A stretch of 7,899 nt of DNA from Pleurocapsa sp. MO_226.B13 (GTDB lineage: Bacteria > Cyanobacteriota > Cyanobacteriia > Cyanobacteriales > Xenococcaceae), in the NCBI GenBank assembly GCA_030064795.1, contig JASJEI010000435.1, positions 1-7,899 on the forward strand, read 5' to 3'. The stretch's first letter is position 1, and every line of letters starts with the position of its first letter. This document shows, one piece after another, positions 1 through 5,846 of the stretch. Under the pieces are notes generated by a model. That model did no database searches. It was given only the letters and a program-made list of their open reading frames with translations, and was not told where the DNA came from. The translations under genes and the position numbers were made by a program.

Positions 1-582
1 ACCGATACATTTACCGTTGAGTTAGCTAACATCATTGACGACGGTACTTCAGGTAACGACTTACTCAACGGCACTTCAGACAGAGATCGCATTAATGGTT
101 TTGCTGGCAATGACACTATCAATGGTAAGGCTGGCGACGATACTATTGATGGCGGTACAGGTAGAGATCGCCTGTTTGGAAACGACGGTTTTGACATTCT
201 CTTGGGTGGGGAAGGTCGAGATTTCATCGTCGGCGGCAGGGGCGATGACCTGCTCGACGGAGGGGAAGGTCGAGATTTCATCGTCGGCGGCAGGGGCGAT
301 GACCTGCTCGACGGAGGTGCAGATAATGACTCGCTATTTGGCAGTAGAGACGCTGACCAATTTGTGTTGAGGGAAGGCGACGGAATAGATACTATCTTTG
401 ATTATGTGGACGGTACGGATTCCTTCTTGTTAGCCGACTGTCTGGCGTTTGAAGACCTGACGATTACCCAAGGCTTCGGTCAGAGTTTGATTAGTGTAAC
501 GGATACCTCAGAAGATTTAGCTGTCTTATTTGGAGTCAATGCCAACGATCTTGGTGCAGAGGATTTTTCTACTCTGGTTTAG
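1..582 (+). CDS. RTX (hemolysin-type) calcium-binding repeat protein, C-terminal part
   Basis: The frame is open from the first base to a TAG at 580-582, so the 193 visible residues are the C-terminal end of a longer protein. Residues about 15-115 are tandem glycine/aspartate nonapeptides of the GGxGxDxUx type (for example [17 protein letters not shown]), which in this family fold into a parallel beta-roll that binds calcium outside the cell. The last ~75 residues form a non-repetitive cap ([17 protein letters not shown], then [22 protein letters not shown]) of the kind that ends many cyanobacterial RTX proteins. RTX proteins are normally exported by type I secretion using an uncleaved C-terminal signal, but no type I secretion gene is visible here. 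Residues 70-87 and 88-105 are an exact duplication. The catalytic or adhesive domain, if any, lies upstream, so the role is unknown. The nearest gene downstream is convergent. Confidence 0.9.
   Translation, partial: TDTFTVELANIIDDGTSGNDLLNGTSDRDRINGFAGNDTINGKAGDDTIDGGTGRDRLFGNDGFDILLGGEGRDFIVGGRGDDLLDGGEGRDFIVGGRGDDLLDGGADNDSLFGSRDADQFVLREGDGIDTIFDYVDGTDSFLLADCLAFEDLTITQGFGQSLISVTDTSEDLAVLFGVNANDLGAEDFSTLV
208..317 (+). repeat. 54-bp perfect tandem duplication inside the RTX gene
   Basis: Bases 208-261 are repeated without any mismatch at 262-315, and identity continues two further bases to 317. The unit equals 18 codons, or two RTX nonapeptides (GEGRDFIVG plus GRGDDLLDG), so the frame is kept. 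Neighbouring nonapeptides are clearly diverged at DNA level, so this copy is recent. It could expand or contract by slippage or recombination. Confidence 0.97.
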
Positions 583-657
583 TGTTCAGTGGGTCGCATT
601 TTTCTGGAGAGGAATTGAGGCGAAATGGCAGCCGAAGCGATGGTTTAAAGGTCAGTT

Positions 658-686
658 ATTCTCATGAAGCAGCCCTTCATGAGAAT
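658..686. terminator. 12-bp perfect stem-loop after the RTX gene
   Basis: ATTCTCATGAAG (658-669) is followed by a 5-base loop and its exact reverse complement at 675-686. A G-U and a U-A pair can extend the stem to 656/688. There is no T-run directly after it on either strand, so it is not a canonical intrinsic terminator. It may protect 3' ends or act as a bidirectional stop between the converging genes. Confidence 0.45.
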
Positions 687-721
687 GAGGAGACTAAAAC
701 GATCGCCAAGGGCTGATTTTT
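670..721 (+). terminator. Possible intrinsic terminator: 8-bp GC-rich stem followed by T5
   Basis: CAGCCCTT (670-677) pairs perfectly with AAGGGCTG (708-715), and the 3' arm runs into ATTTTT (716-721). Stem plus T-run suits factor-independent termination of the RTX transcript. The 30-base loop is longer than usual, and the 5' arm overlaps the arm and loop of the 658-686 hairpin, so the two structures exclude each other. Confidence 0.35.
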
Positions 722-768
722 CCCTCATTCTCTCTTCATCCAGTTCATACTCGTTCTTTTTCTTTATT

Positions 769-790
769 CCATCTCTTTTCCATCTCTTTT
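769..790 (+). repeat. 11-bp tandem repeat in a pyrimidine-rich tract
   Basis: CCATCTCTTTT occurs twice head to tail (769-779 and 780-790) in a C/T-rich stretch. It is non-coding and has no clear function. It probably arose by replication slippage. Confidence 0.9.
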
Positions 791-900
791 CAATAACGAT
801 TTCCGATGTATTTCATCTGTGGTGCTGATGAAGGTGGGCTTTGATTAATTGTCGCCATGCTAGAGGAGTTTTTTTGAAGAGTTTGGGTCGTATAATTGAT

Positions 901-2118
901 TCACCTCCTGGAAACATTACTGCGGATAGGTTGAATTAAAGAGGTACCAAGACCAGTCAAAAGCATGGTTAATCCTGCTGCGACAAATAAAAGCGTCAAA
1001 TTAATCTCGCTTAAAAGACCAGATACACCTAGAGAAAATGGCACTAGAACAAGATCGGCAAAGATTAATAAACCCATGACTCGTCCCTGCATCTGAGCTA
1101 CTATCTGTTTTTGCAACCAACTGAGGGCAATCACATCTACCATGCCATCGCCAAAACCCATCAACCCCAGCACGCTATAAGCCAACCACTCTTGATGTAC
1201 AAAACCCAGCACGATCGATCCCAAGCCTAGAACACAAGTTAGAAAAATCATGGATTTTCTAGGATTGCTTACCGACCCCATTTTGCTAGCAGCGATCGCT
1301 CCCAATAAAGCTCCCACACCCGCAGCAGCTTCTAAATAGCCAAAAACTGAGGCATTTCCCTCGAAACGAACTCTGACCAACTCGGCACATCCCACAATTA
1401 AAGGTCCCGAAGCCGCAAAACTCAGTAATGCCACCAGTAGCAACAAATTACGAAGCGCGGCATTACCCCAGACATAGCGCAAACTTGCTGCGATCTCGGT
1501 TCTCAACTGTAGTCTGGGAGATGTCGAGCGCTCTCTGGTTTTGGGGCGTAATCTGACCAAACAGATTAACAGACTGCCTAAGGCAAACAAGGCAGTACCA
1601 CAGCCAAAGGTAATAGTTAATCCCCAGATCCCAATTGCTACACCAGCTAAAGCAGGACCGATAATTTCGGTAATTTGTTCTCCACTTTCAAACCAGGCAT
1701 TAGCTTTCCTTAACAGGGATTTATTAACTAAGCGGGGTGGCATTGCTAGAAGAGCAGGAGCGAAAAAGGCATCGCCTAAACCTTCTATAATTGAAAGCAC
1801 GATTAAGAGGCTAATCTGCACGGCATCAAATGCCAGTAATGCGGTAACGATCGCCGCGAGAATAGTATCGATAATGGCAAACAGTTTAACTATCCGATTG
1901 GGTGAGGTGCGATCGCTAATTACGCCACCAACTAAGGTAAATAATACCTGGGGGATCGCTCCAGCCATCAAGACAATTCCCAGCATTAGTCCCGAACCAG
2001 TTTGTTGTAAAATCAGCCAGGTAAGTGCTACCAACCAGAATTGTTCGGCGCAAGACAGTAACGTTTGTCCGAGCCAGAATCGGCGGAAGTTGGGAATTTG
2101 TAGCGGAGAACGGATCAT
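901..2118 (-). CDS. MFS transporter, EntS-like (MFS_3-type) exporter
   Basis: The 405-residue protein is almost entirely hydrophobic helices and fits a 12-helix major facilitator superfamily carrier, likely a proton-driven exporter in the inner membrane. After a short NFRRFWLGQ start typical of the MFS_3/enterobactin-exporter group, residues 64-75 (GGVISDRTSPNR) match the loop 2-3 signature with its conserved D-R. A motif-C-like glycine/proline segment (GPALAGVAIGIWG) sits at 154-166, and a charged cytoplasmic loop at about 190-208 divides the two halves. Length is normal for the family. The ATG at 2118 is preceded by a strong GAGGAGT ribosome site, which supports this start. The substrate is not predictable; relatives export siderophores, macrolides or other small molecules. 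It points the same way as the upstream two-component genes but is separated from them by a transposase remnant, so shared transcription is doubtful. Confidence 0.9.
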   Translation of the reverse strand: MIRSPLQIPNFRRFWLGQTLLSCAEQFWLVALTWLILQQTGSGLMLGIVLMAGAIPQVLFTLVGGVISDRTSPNRIVKLFAIIDTILAAIVTALLAFDAVQISLLIVLSIIEGLGDAFFAPALLAMPPRLVNKSLLRKANAWFESGEQITEIIGPALAGVAIGIWGLTITFGCGTALFALGSLLICLVRLRPKTRERSTSPRLQLRTEIAASLRYVWGNAALRNLLLLVALLSFAASGPLIVGCAELVRVRFEGNASVFGYLEAAAGVGALLGAIAASKMGSVSNPRKSMIFLTCVLGLGSIVLGFVHQEWLAYSVLGLMGFGDGMVDVIALSWLQKQIVAQMQGRVMGLLIFADLVLVPFSLGVSGLLSEINLTLLFVAAGLTMLLTGLGTSLIQPIRSNVSRR

Positions 2119-2127
2119 TTGAAGCTA

Positions 2128-2134
2128 ACTCCTC
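2128..2134 (-). promoter_or_regulatory. Strong Shine-Dalgarno site of the MFS gene
   Basis: On the minus strand GAGGAGT lies nine bases before the ATG at 2118. It is the only strong ribosome site I see among the complete genes here; the others have weak or no purine-rich sites. It fixes the MFS start codon. Confidence 0.8.
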
Positions 2135-2158
2135 ATCTTTTCAATAGAGCAAGTTGAG

Positions 2159-2299
2159 TCATTTCATTTTGAGAGTGTTCATTATGTAATCATTCGTTCG
2201 CCGTAGATGTTTTCGACATCGCTGATTAATTTCAGGTGCATAAGCCACCAGCCAACGATAGATCGTCGTAAGGTCAATGGATAATCCTATCTCTACTAA
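2159..2299 (-). pseudogene. IS6-family transposase fragment
   Basis: On the minus strand, 46 codons from 2299 to 2162 are open, ending in TGA at 2159-2161. The translation includes GLSIDLTTIYRWLVAYAPEI and continues with NQRCRKHLRRTND. This matches the well-known region of IS6/IS26/IS240-type transposases just before the first catalytic aspartate (G-L-x-V-D-H-T-T-I-Y-R-W, then Y-A-P-E-x-x-x-R and H-L-R-x-T-N-D). Similarity ends after TND, where the family continues SWRVDETYIK; here it reads YIMNT. Both the N-terminal part and the whole catalytic DDE core are missing, so this is a dead remnant. No start codon, terminal inverted repeats or target duplication are recognisable. The fragment begins in frame directly after the TAA of the response regulator and fills most of the spacer before the MFS gene. 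Confidence 0.75.
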
Positions 2300-2953
2300 T
2301 TAATTGAACCCACTAGCTAAAAGAGCAGCTTGAGTGCGATCGCGCAAGTTTAATTTGCTGAGGATACTGGTAACATGGTTTTTAACGGTTTTTTCTGAAA
2401 TATACAATTTTTTGGCTATTTCTCGATTATTTAAACCTTGAGCAATTAATTTCAATACTTCTCTTTCTCTAGGGGAAAGTTCAGCGAGTTGATTAGAGAT
2501 AGCTGGAGTTACAGTTTTTGCTTGAGGTGATTTATGCAACATTTTTTCTAGTAAACCAGAACCCATATAAGTATTACCTTTATTCACCACACGGATCGCC
2601 ATCGCTAAATCTTCTGGAGGACTATCTTTGAGTAAATAGCCTTTTGCACCATGATTCATGGCTTGGGAAATATATTCATCATCATCAAAGGTAGTGAGGA
2701 TTAATATTTTTATTTCAGGATAATGCTGATTTAGTTCTTTCGTAGTCGCCACACCATCCATAATGGGCATTCGTACATCTAATAAAACTACATCTGGTAA
2801 TTGAGATTCTTGTTTTAAAGAAGCGATCAGCGAGATCGCTTCTTCTCCATTCCCTGCATCTCCTATCACGGTTAAATCATCTTGAAGTTCTAACAGACTT
2901 TTTAATCCGTGTCTGATGATAGTTTGATCGTCAACAATTAGTAAGTGAATCAT
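2300..2953 (-). CDS. NarL/LuxR-family response regulator
   Basis: This 217-residue protein has the standard two-domain layout of a DNA-binding response regulator. The receiver domain (about 1-120) has the acidic pair D8-D9, phosphoacceptor D59 in LLDVRMP, the switch threonine T87 and lysine K109 in LLKD. After a linker, the LuxR-type helix-turn-helix (about 157-212) shows LSPREREVLKLIAQGLNNREIA and the recognition-helix part ISEKTVKNHV, both canonical. All key residues are present, so it should be phosphorylated by its kinase and bind DNA as a dimer. I place the start at the ATG at 2953 (MIHLLIVDDQ), the usual beginning of this family; an in-frame TTG at 2968 would add five residues and has no better ribosome site. 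It follows the kinase by 46 bases and is surely co-transcribed. Likely targets are its own operon and the divergent exporter. Confidence 0.95.
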   Translation of the reverse strand: MIHLLIVDDQTIIRHGLKSLLELQDDLTVIGDAGNGEEAISLIASLKQESQLPDVVLLDVRMPIMDGVATTKELNQHYPEIKILILTTFDDDEYISQAMNHGAKGYLLKDSPPEDLAMAIRVVNKGNTYMGSGLLEKMLHKSPQAKTVTPAISNQLAELSPREREVLKLIAQGLNNREIAKKLYISEKTVKNHVTSILSKLNLRDRTQAALLASGFN

Positions 2954-2957
2954 TTTT

Positions 2958-2980
2958 ACAATGAACAATTATCAATAATT
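2958..2980. repeat. Degenerate heptamer-type repeat in the kinase-regulator spacer
   Basis: The plus strand reads ACAATGAACAATTATCAATA through the spacer between the kinase stop and the regulator start. It can be parsed as imperfect 7-base units (CAATGAA, CAATTAT, CAATAAT) and shares ACAATGAACAAT with the start of the ATPase gene at 7071-7082. It resembles the short tandemly repeated sequences (STRR type) known from cyanobacterial spacers. Confidence 0.45.
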
Positions 2981-2999
2981 TCTCTTTTTACTTTTCATT

Positions 3000-4259
3000 T
3001 CACGTTAATAATGATTGATAGGGAATGGTAATAGAGATAGTGCAACCAGAATTTAAGTTGCTAGATATTTGTATGTTTCCGTTTAAAGCGAGAACTCTTT
3101 CTTGCATTCCTTGGAGTCCAAACCCAGTCGTATTTTGTTCGAGATTAAAGCCTTTGCCATTATCTTCAACTGATAGATATAAATGTTCGGGAAAAGTTTG
3201 TAAGTTTACTTTAACGCTTTCTGCTTCACTATGTTTGGCAATATTACTTAAAGCTTCTTGCACAATACGATAAACAGTTAGTTTTATTTCTTCAGAAAGA
3301 ACATGATTTAAGGCAATAGTATAATCAGGGAAAATTCTGGTTCTGCTAGAGAATTCTTGAAAGAGCAAAGCGATCGCTTCTTCTAAATTTTGACCCTCTA
3401 AAGGATCGCTGCGGAGAGTATTGATAGAATGGCGAATTTCCTTGAGTGCGGTGGCGACTAATTCTTTAGATTCGGTTAAAAATTGATAGGCTTTATCTGG
3501 ATCGGCTTGCCAAAAAGCGATCGCATTATTTAATTGTATAGTTTGGGCGGCTAAAACATGACCGACTGAATCGTGAATTTCACGGGCGATACGGTTTCTT
3601 TCGTGAACTGTAGCTCGCTCTTCAGCTTTTAAAGCATATTGACGTAATTGTTCGCGAGCTATAGCTAATTGTTGTTGACTTTTATATTCTCTCAGTAAAG
3701 TATTAACTAATATCCCAATAAAGACGATTAGTAAACCACTAAAAAACAAATAACTAAGATTGCTGATTTTACTGCGTATTTCAAATTCTTCAAAACTAAT
3801 AGCTTGAAGTTGAGATATAATTAGTTGAAATTCTTCAAAACTATTAATGAACGTTAGCGATGGTATCATTGCAACAAAGACAAAAATATTGGCAATCCAG
3901 CATTCTTTTGACTTGAAGCTTAGACAATTGCGCATTACTACAATTAAGAAAGGAATAAAAAACGGATTGTCTTGTTGTTTGAAAATAATCGGCAGCCAGA
4001 TTAATCCTAATTGTAAAATTACATAAAGCCATTTATTAAATGTATTTTTAACAGGTAATATTAAGCCTATAAAACCCAAGCCTAGAATACAAAGCAAAGA
4101 AAAAATTGAAGACAAAAAAACTGATGTTGTAGGTTGATAGTATTGCTGCCAAAGAAAATTATCGGGTAATTCTCCCAAGACTGTAGTTGCCAATAAAATC
4201 CATTCCAACCAGAGTAATAAGCCAAAAGGATAAGTTTTAAGCTGCTTAAGACGATTCAT
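3000..4259 (-). CDS. NarL/DesK-type sensor histidine kinase with six membrane helices
   Basis: The 419-residue protein begins with about six hydrophobic segments (roughly 12-29, 46-70, 77-94, 98-113, 121-138, 165-188) with only short loops, so it has no large periplasmic sensor domain. A coiled-coil stretch (191-220) leads to the HisKA_3 dimerisation domain with RNRIAREIHDSVGH, in which H229 is the phosphoacceptor. The HATPase domain (about 325-415) has an N box with N339 and H343, DNGKGF at 366-371 and GFGLQGMQER at 379-388. All catalytic motifs are intact. Compact membrane-domain kinases of this class (DesK, LiaS, VraS types) commonly sense membrane or envelope state, but the signal here is not known. 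The loop before the last helix carries a duplicated SFEEF segment. The ATG at 4259 gives a positively charged N-terminus suited to a cytoplasmic end; no strong ribosome site is seen. The gene is first in an operon with the regulator. Confidence 0.94.
   Translation of the reverse strand: MNRLKQLKTYPFGLLLWLEWILLATTVLGELPDNFLWQQYYQPTTSVFLSSIFSLLCILGLGFIGLILPVKNTFNKWLYVILQLGLIWLPIIFKQQDNPFFIPFLIVVMRNCLSFKSKECWIANIFVFVAMIPSLTFINSFEEFQLIISQLQAISFEEFEIRSKISNLSYLFFSGLLIVFIGILVNTLLREYKSQQQLAIAREQLRQYALKAEERATVHERNRIAREIHDSVGHVLAAQTIQLNNAIAFWQADPDKAYQFLTESKELVATALKEIRHSINTLRSDPLEGQNLEEAIALLFQEFSSRTRIFPDYTIALNHVLSEEIKLTVYRIVQEALSNIAKHSEAESVKVNLQTFPEHLYLSVEDNGKGFNLEQNTTGFGLQGMQERVLALNGNIQISSNLNSGCTISITIPYQSLLT
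3783..3843 (-). repeat. 16-bp direct repeat (45-bp period) inside the kinase gene
   Basis: AAATTCTTCAAAACTA occurs at 3783-3798 and again exactly at 3828-3843. The 45-bp offset equals 15 codons, so SFEEF appears at residues 140-144 and 155-159 of the kinase. The bases between the copies are diverged. The segment lies in the predicted periplasmic loop between helices 5 and 6. Confidence 0.9.
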
Positions 4260-4285
4260 CTTATTAATAGTTTTAAATAACTTTT

Positions 4286-4291
4286 ATCATA
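4286..4291 (-). promoter_or_regulatory. Candidate -10 box of the kinase operon
   Basis: On the minus strand TATGAT matches five of six bases of TATAAT and lies about 27 bases before the kinase ATG. No good -35 hexamer is found 16-18 bases upstream, so this is only a candidate. Confidence 0.3.
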
Positions 4292-4324
4292 GGCGAGGGA
4301 TTCTTTGTTTACCAGAGTCTTTTG

Positions 4325-4376
4325 TCCTAATCTGACAGATGAGGATTTTAGGACTCAAGTCCTAGTCAGATTGGGA
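4325..4376. promoter_or_regulatory. Nested inverted repeat, candidate response-regulator operator
   Basis: The outer arms TCCTAATCTGAC (4325-4336) and GTCAGATTGGGA (4365-4376) pair over 12 positions with a single G-T mismatch. Inside them, TAGGACTCAAGTCCTA (4349-4364) is a 7-bp perfect dyad with a two-base centre, and ATCTGACAGAT (4330-4340) is a smaller dyad. The hexamer GTCCTA occurs at 4324 and 4359, with its complement TAGGAC at 4349. The block is centred at about 4350, essentially the midpoint of the intergenic region. LuxR-type regulators bind such dyads as dimers, so a shared operator is the likeliest role; a structured 5' leader is the alternative. Confidence 0.5.
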
Positions 4377-4444
4377 ACATAGCATCATGCGCTTTAGAGT
4401 AGTGAGTTTTTAAACTAAAGATAAGAGCTAATAACTTACTACTA

Positions 4445-5788
4445 ATGATGAAATCACTATCTTTGAAAAAAACTAATATCATTATTCCCTGGATTGGAGG
4501 AATACTTTTAGTCGGTATAAGCGCGATCGCCACCCTGGATTATCTAGAAACTAAAAGCGATCGCACAGAGAAATTAATTGCCAGTCAAACTGTATTAGTT
4601 AAGTCCCAAGATTTAGCGGTCCAGATTCAAGCGAATGGAACAGTCAAAGCCTTGCGCATCACTAATTTAAGTCCCGAAGCACCAGGAAGAATTGCCGAAC
4701 TATATATCAAAGAAGGCGATCTCGTTACCCAAGGACAGGTGATTGCACGGATGGAAAGCGATCGCTTACAGGCACAAGTAAATCAATACCAGGCTATAGT
4801 CCAAAAAGCTCAAGCTAATTTAGATCGGGTTAAAGCGGGAAATCGTCCAGAAGTTATTGCAGCAGCCAAAGCTAGAGTAACAACGGCTCAAGCTAATGTG
4901 ACGATGGCGCAAGCGAGATTACAACGCGCCCAAGAAGAAAAACAACGTAATCTATTATTGGTCAATGAAGGAGCAATTTCTCGTAATGCTTTTAATGATT
5001 TTGTGACCAAAGAAGCAGAAGCTCAAGCTAGTTTAGCAGCAGAATTAGCCAGACTCGCCGAACAACAAGAAAACCTAGCCGAAGCTCAACAAGGTTCGCG
5101 TTTAGAAGAGATTGCTCAAGCAGAAGCAGAAGTCGCCGAAGCACAAGCGGAATTAGCATATATCCAAATACAACTGGATAAAACAACTGTTCGCGCACCG
5201 TTTGGGGGAATTATTACCCGTCGCTACGCCGAAGCAGGAGATTATGTAGATTCCACTACCGCAGCCTCAGAAACAGAAGGCGCAACCTCTACTTCTATTG
5301 GTGAACTTTCTAGCGGTTTAGAAATTGAAGCCAAAATTCCCGAAGCTAATATTGCTCAAATCAAATTAGGTCAACCTGTGGATATTAAAGTGGATGCTTA
5401 TGGTAGGGAAACCTTTAAAGGGGAAGTGCGCTTAATTGCACCCAGAGCTATTCAAGAAAATAACGTCACCTCCTTTCGCGTCAAAGTTGCTTTAAACACA
5501 GGACAAGAACAACTAAAGTCAGGAATGAATACCAGGCTTACTTTTACCGATGAGCCAATCACTAATGCCATTACCATCCCTTTGGCTGCGGTGGTAACCA
5601 ACTCTGATGGCGAGACAGGAGTATATGTTTCTGGTAATGAAGGAAAAGCGAAATTTCAAGCAATTAAATTAGGTACGGCTAGTGGCGATCGCGTGCAAAT
5701 TCGCTCGGGTTTAGCTCAAGGCGATCTCGTTTTCACCTCCCCTCCTCCCAACGTCAGCATCGAAGGGGTTGATACAGTTGAACTTTGA
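4445..5788 (+). CDS. ABC exporter periplasmic adaptor (HlyD/MacA family membrane fusion protein)
   Basis: This 447-residue protein is the periplasmic adaptor linking an inner-membrane ABC exporter to an outer-membrane channel. Residues about 11-32 form a single N-terminal membrane anchor with no lipobox. The first lipoyl half (about 79-105, RIAELYIKEGDLVTQGQVIA) is followed by a long alpha-hairpin coiled coil (about 105-245) rich in Ala, Gln and Glu, with two related boundary motifs NRPEVIAAAKARV (133-145) and SRLEEIAQAEAEV (218-230). The second lipoyl half (about 244-270, TTVRAPFGGIITRRYAEAGD) and the beta-barrel and membrane-proximal domains (about 290-445) follow. This order is canonical and the length is normal for MacA-like adaptors. 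A second ATG follows the first directly and either could be used; no strong ribosome site is seen. It is the first gene of the plus-strand operon, with 58 bases to the permease gene. No outer-membrane TolC-like gene is in the window. Confidence 0.94.
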   Translation: MMKSLSLKKTNIIIPWIGGILLVGISAIATLDYLETKSDRTEKLIASQTVLVKSQDLAVQIQANGTVKALRITNLSPEAPGRIAELYIKEGDLVTQGQVIARMESDRLQAQVNQYQAIVQKAQANLDRVKAGNRPEVIAAAKARVTTAQANVTMAQARLQRAQEEKQRNLLLVNEGAISRNAFNDFVTKEAEAQASLAAELARLAEQQENLAEAQQGSRLEEIAQAEAEVAEAQAELAYIQIQLDKTTVRAPFGGIITRRYAEAGDYVDSTTAASETEGATSTSIGELSSGLEIEAKIPEANIAQIKLGQPVDIKVDAYGRETFKGEVRLIAPRAIQENNVTSFRVKVALNTGQEQLKSGMNTRLTFTDEPITNAITIPLAAVVTNSDGETGVYVSGNEGKAKFQAIKLGTASGDRVQIRSGLAQGDLVFTSPPPNVSIEGVDTVEL

Positions 5789-5799
5789 TTAATCTCCTT

Positions 5800-5820
5800 T
5801 ACTCTCTACTCTCTATTCCC
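5800..5820 (+). repeat. Short heptamer repeat between adaptor and permease genes
   Basis: TACTCTC occurs twice in tandem (5800-5813) and is followed by a degenerate third unit TATTCCC (5814-5820). It lies in the 58-base spacer, which has no purine-rich ribosome site before the permease ATG. It resembles the short tandem repeats common in cyanobacterial spacers. No hairpin or terminator is seen, so read-through into the permease is expected. Confidence 0.5.
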
Positions 5821-5846
5821 TTTTTTCACCACAACTTATTACAACC

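Larger units (their letters stand above)
583..900. other. Convergent intergenic region with no gene
   Basis: This 318-base spacer lies between the RTX gene (plus) and the MFS gene (minus). I see no coding sequence with family similarity on either strand, only very short open stretches such as one starting at the ATG at 857. It contains overlapping inverted repeats (655-732), a pyrimidine-rich stretch on the plus strand (about 717-791) with an 11-bp tandem repeat, and an AT-rich tail with a T7 run near 870. Two converging transcripts must end here. Confidence 0.7.
4260..4444. promoter_or_regulatory. Divergent promoter region between kinase and exporter operons
   Basis: These 185 bases separate the kinase start (minus) from the adaptor start (plus), so both operons must be transcribed from here. 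The centre holds a nested inverted repeat (4325-4376). On the minus side TATGAT (4286-4291) is a fair -10 element. On the plus side TTTAGA (4393-4398) and TAAAGA (4416-4421), with a 17-base spacer, are only a weak sigma-70 match, which would fit a promoter that needs an activator. Confidence 0.7.

Noticed and set aside
35..370. Open frame of 111 codons overlapping the RTX gene in another frame
   Set aside because: Its apparent internal repeat is only the 54-bp duplication read in the wrong frame. The RTX frame shows clear family motifs and spans the whole region.
658..732. CRISPR or tandem regulatory repeats in the first intergenic region
   Set aside because: The related sequences are complementary arms of hairpins and one 11-bp slippage repeat. 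There is no regular repeat-spacer pattern.
841..900. Small gene or promoter near the T7 run (GTATAAT-like motif at 889-895)
   Set aside because: The ATG at 857 opens only six codons, the longer frame has no family similarity, and the only gene ahead is on the opposite strand.
1541..2122. 193-codon plus-strand frame opposite the MFS gene
   Set aside because: It lies wholly antisense to a well-supported MFS gene, has no recognisable domain, and owes its openness to the codon use of the other strand.
3025..3273. 82-codon plus-strand frame opposite the kinase ATPase domain
   Set aside because: It is antisense to conserved HATPase motifs and has no ribosome site or family similarity.
3844..4032. 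62-codon minus-strand frame inside the kinase membrane domain
   Set aside because: It overlaps the kinase frame, which reads as continuous membrane helices; there is no independent evidence for a gene.
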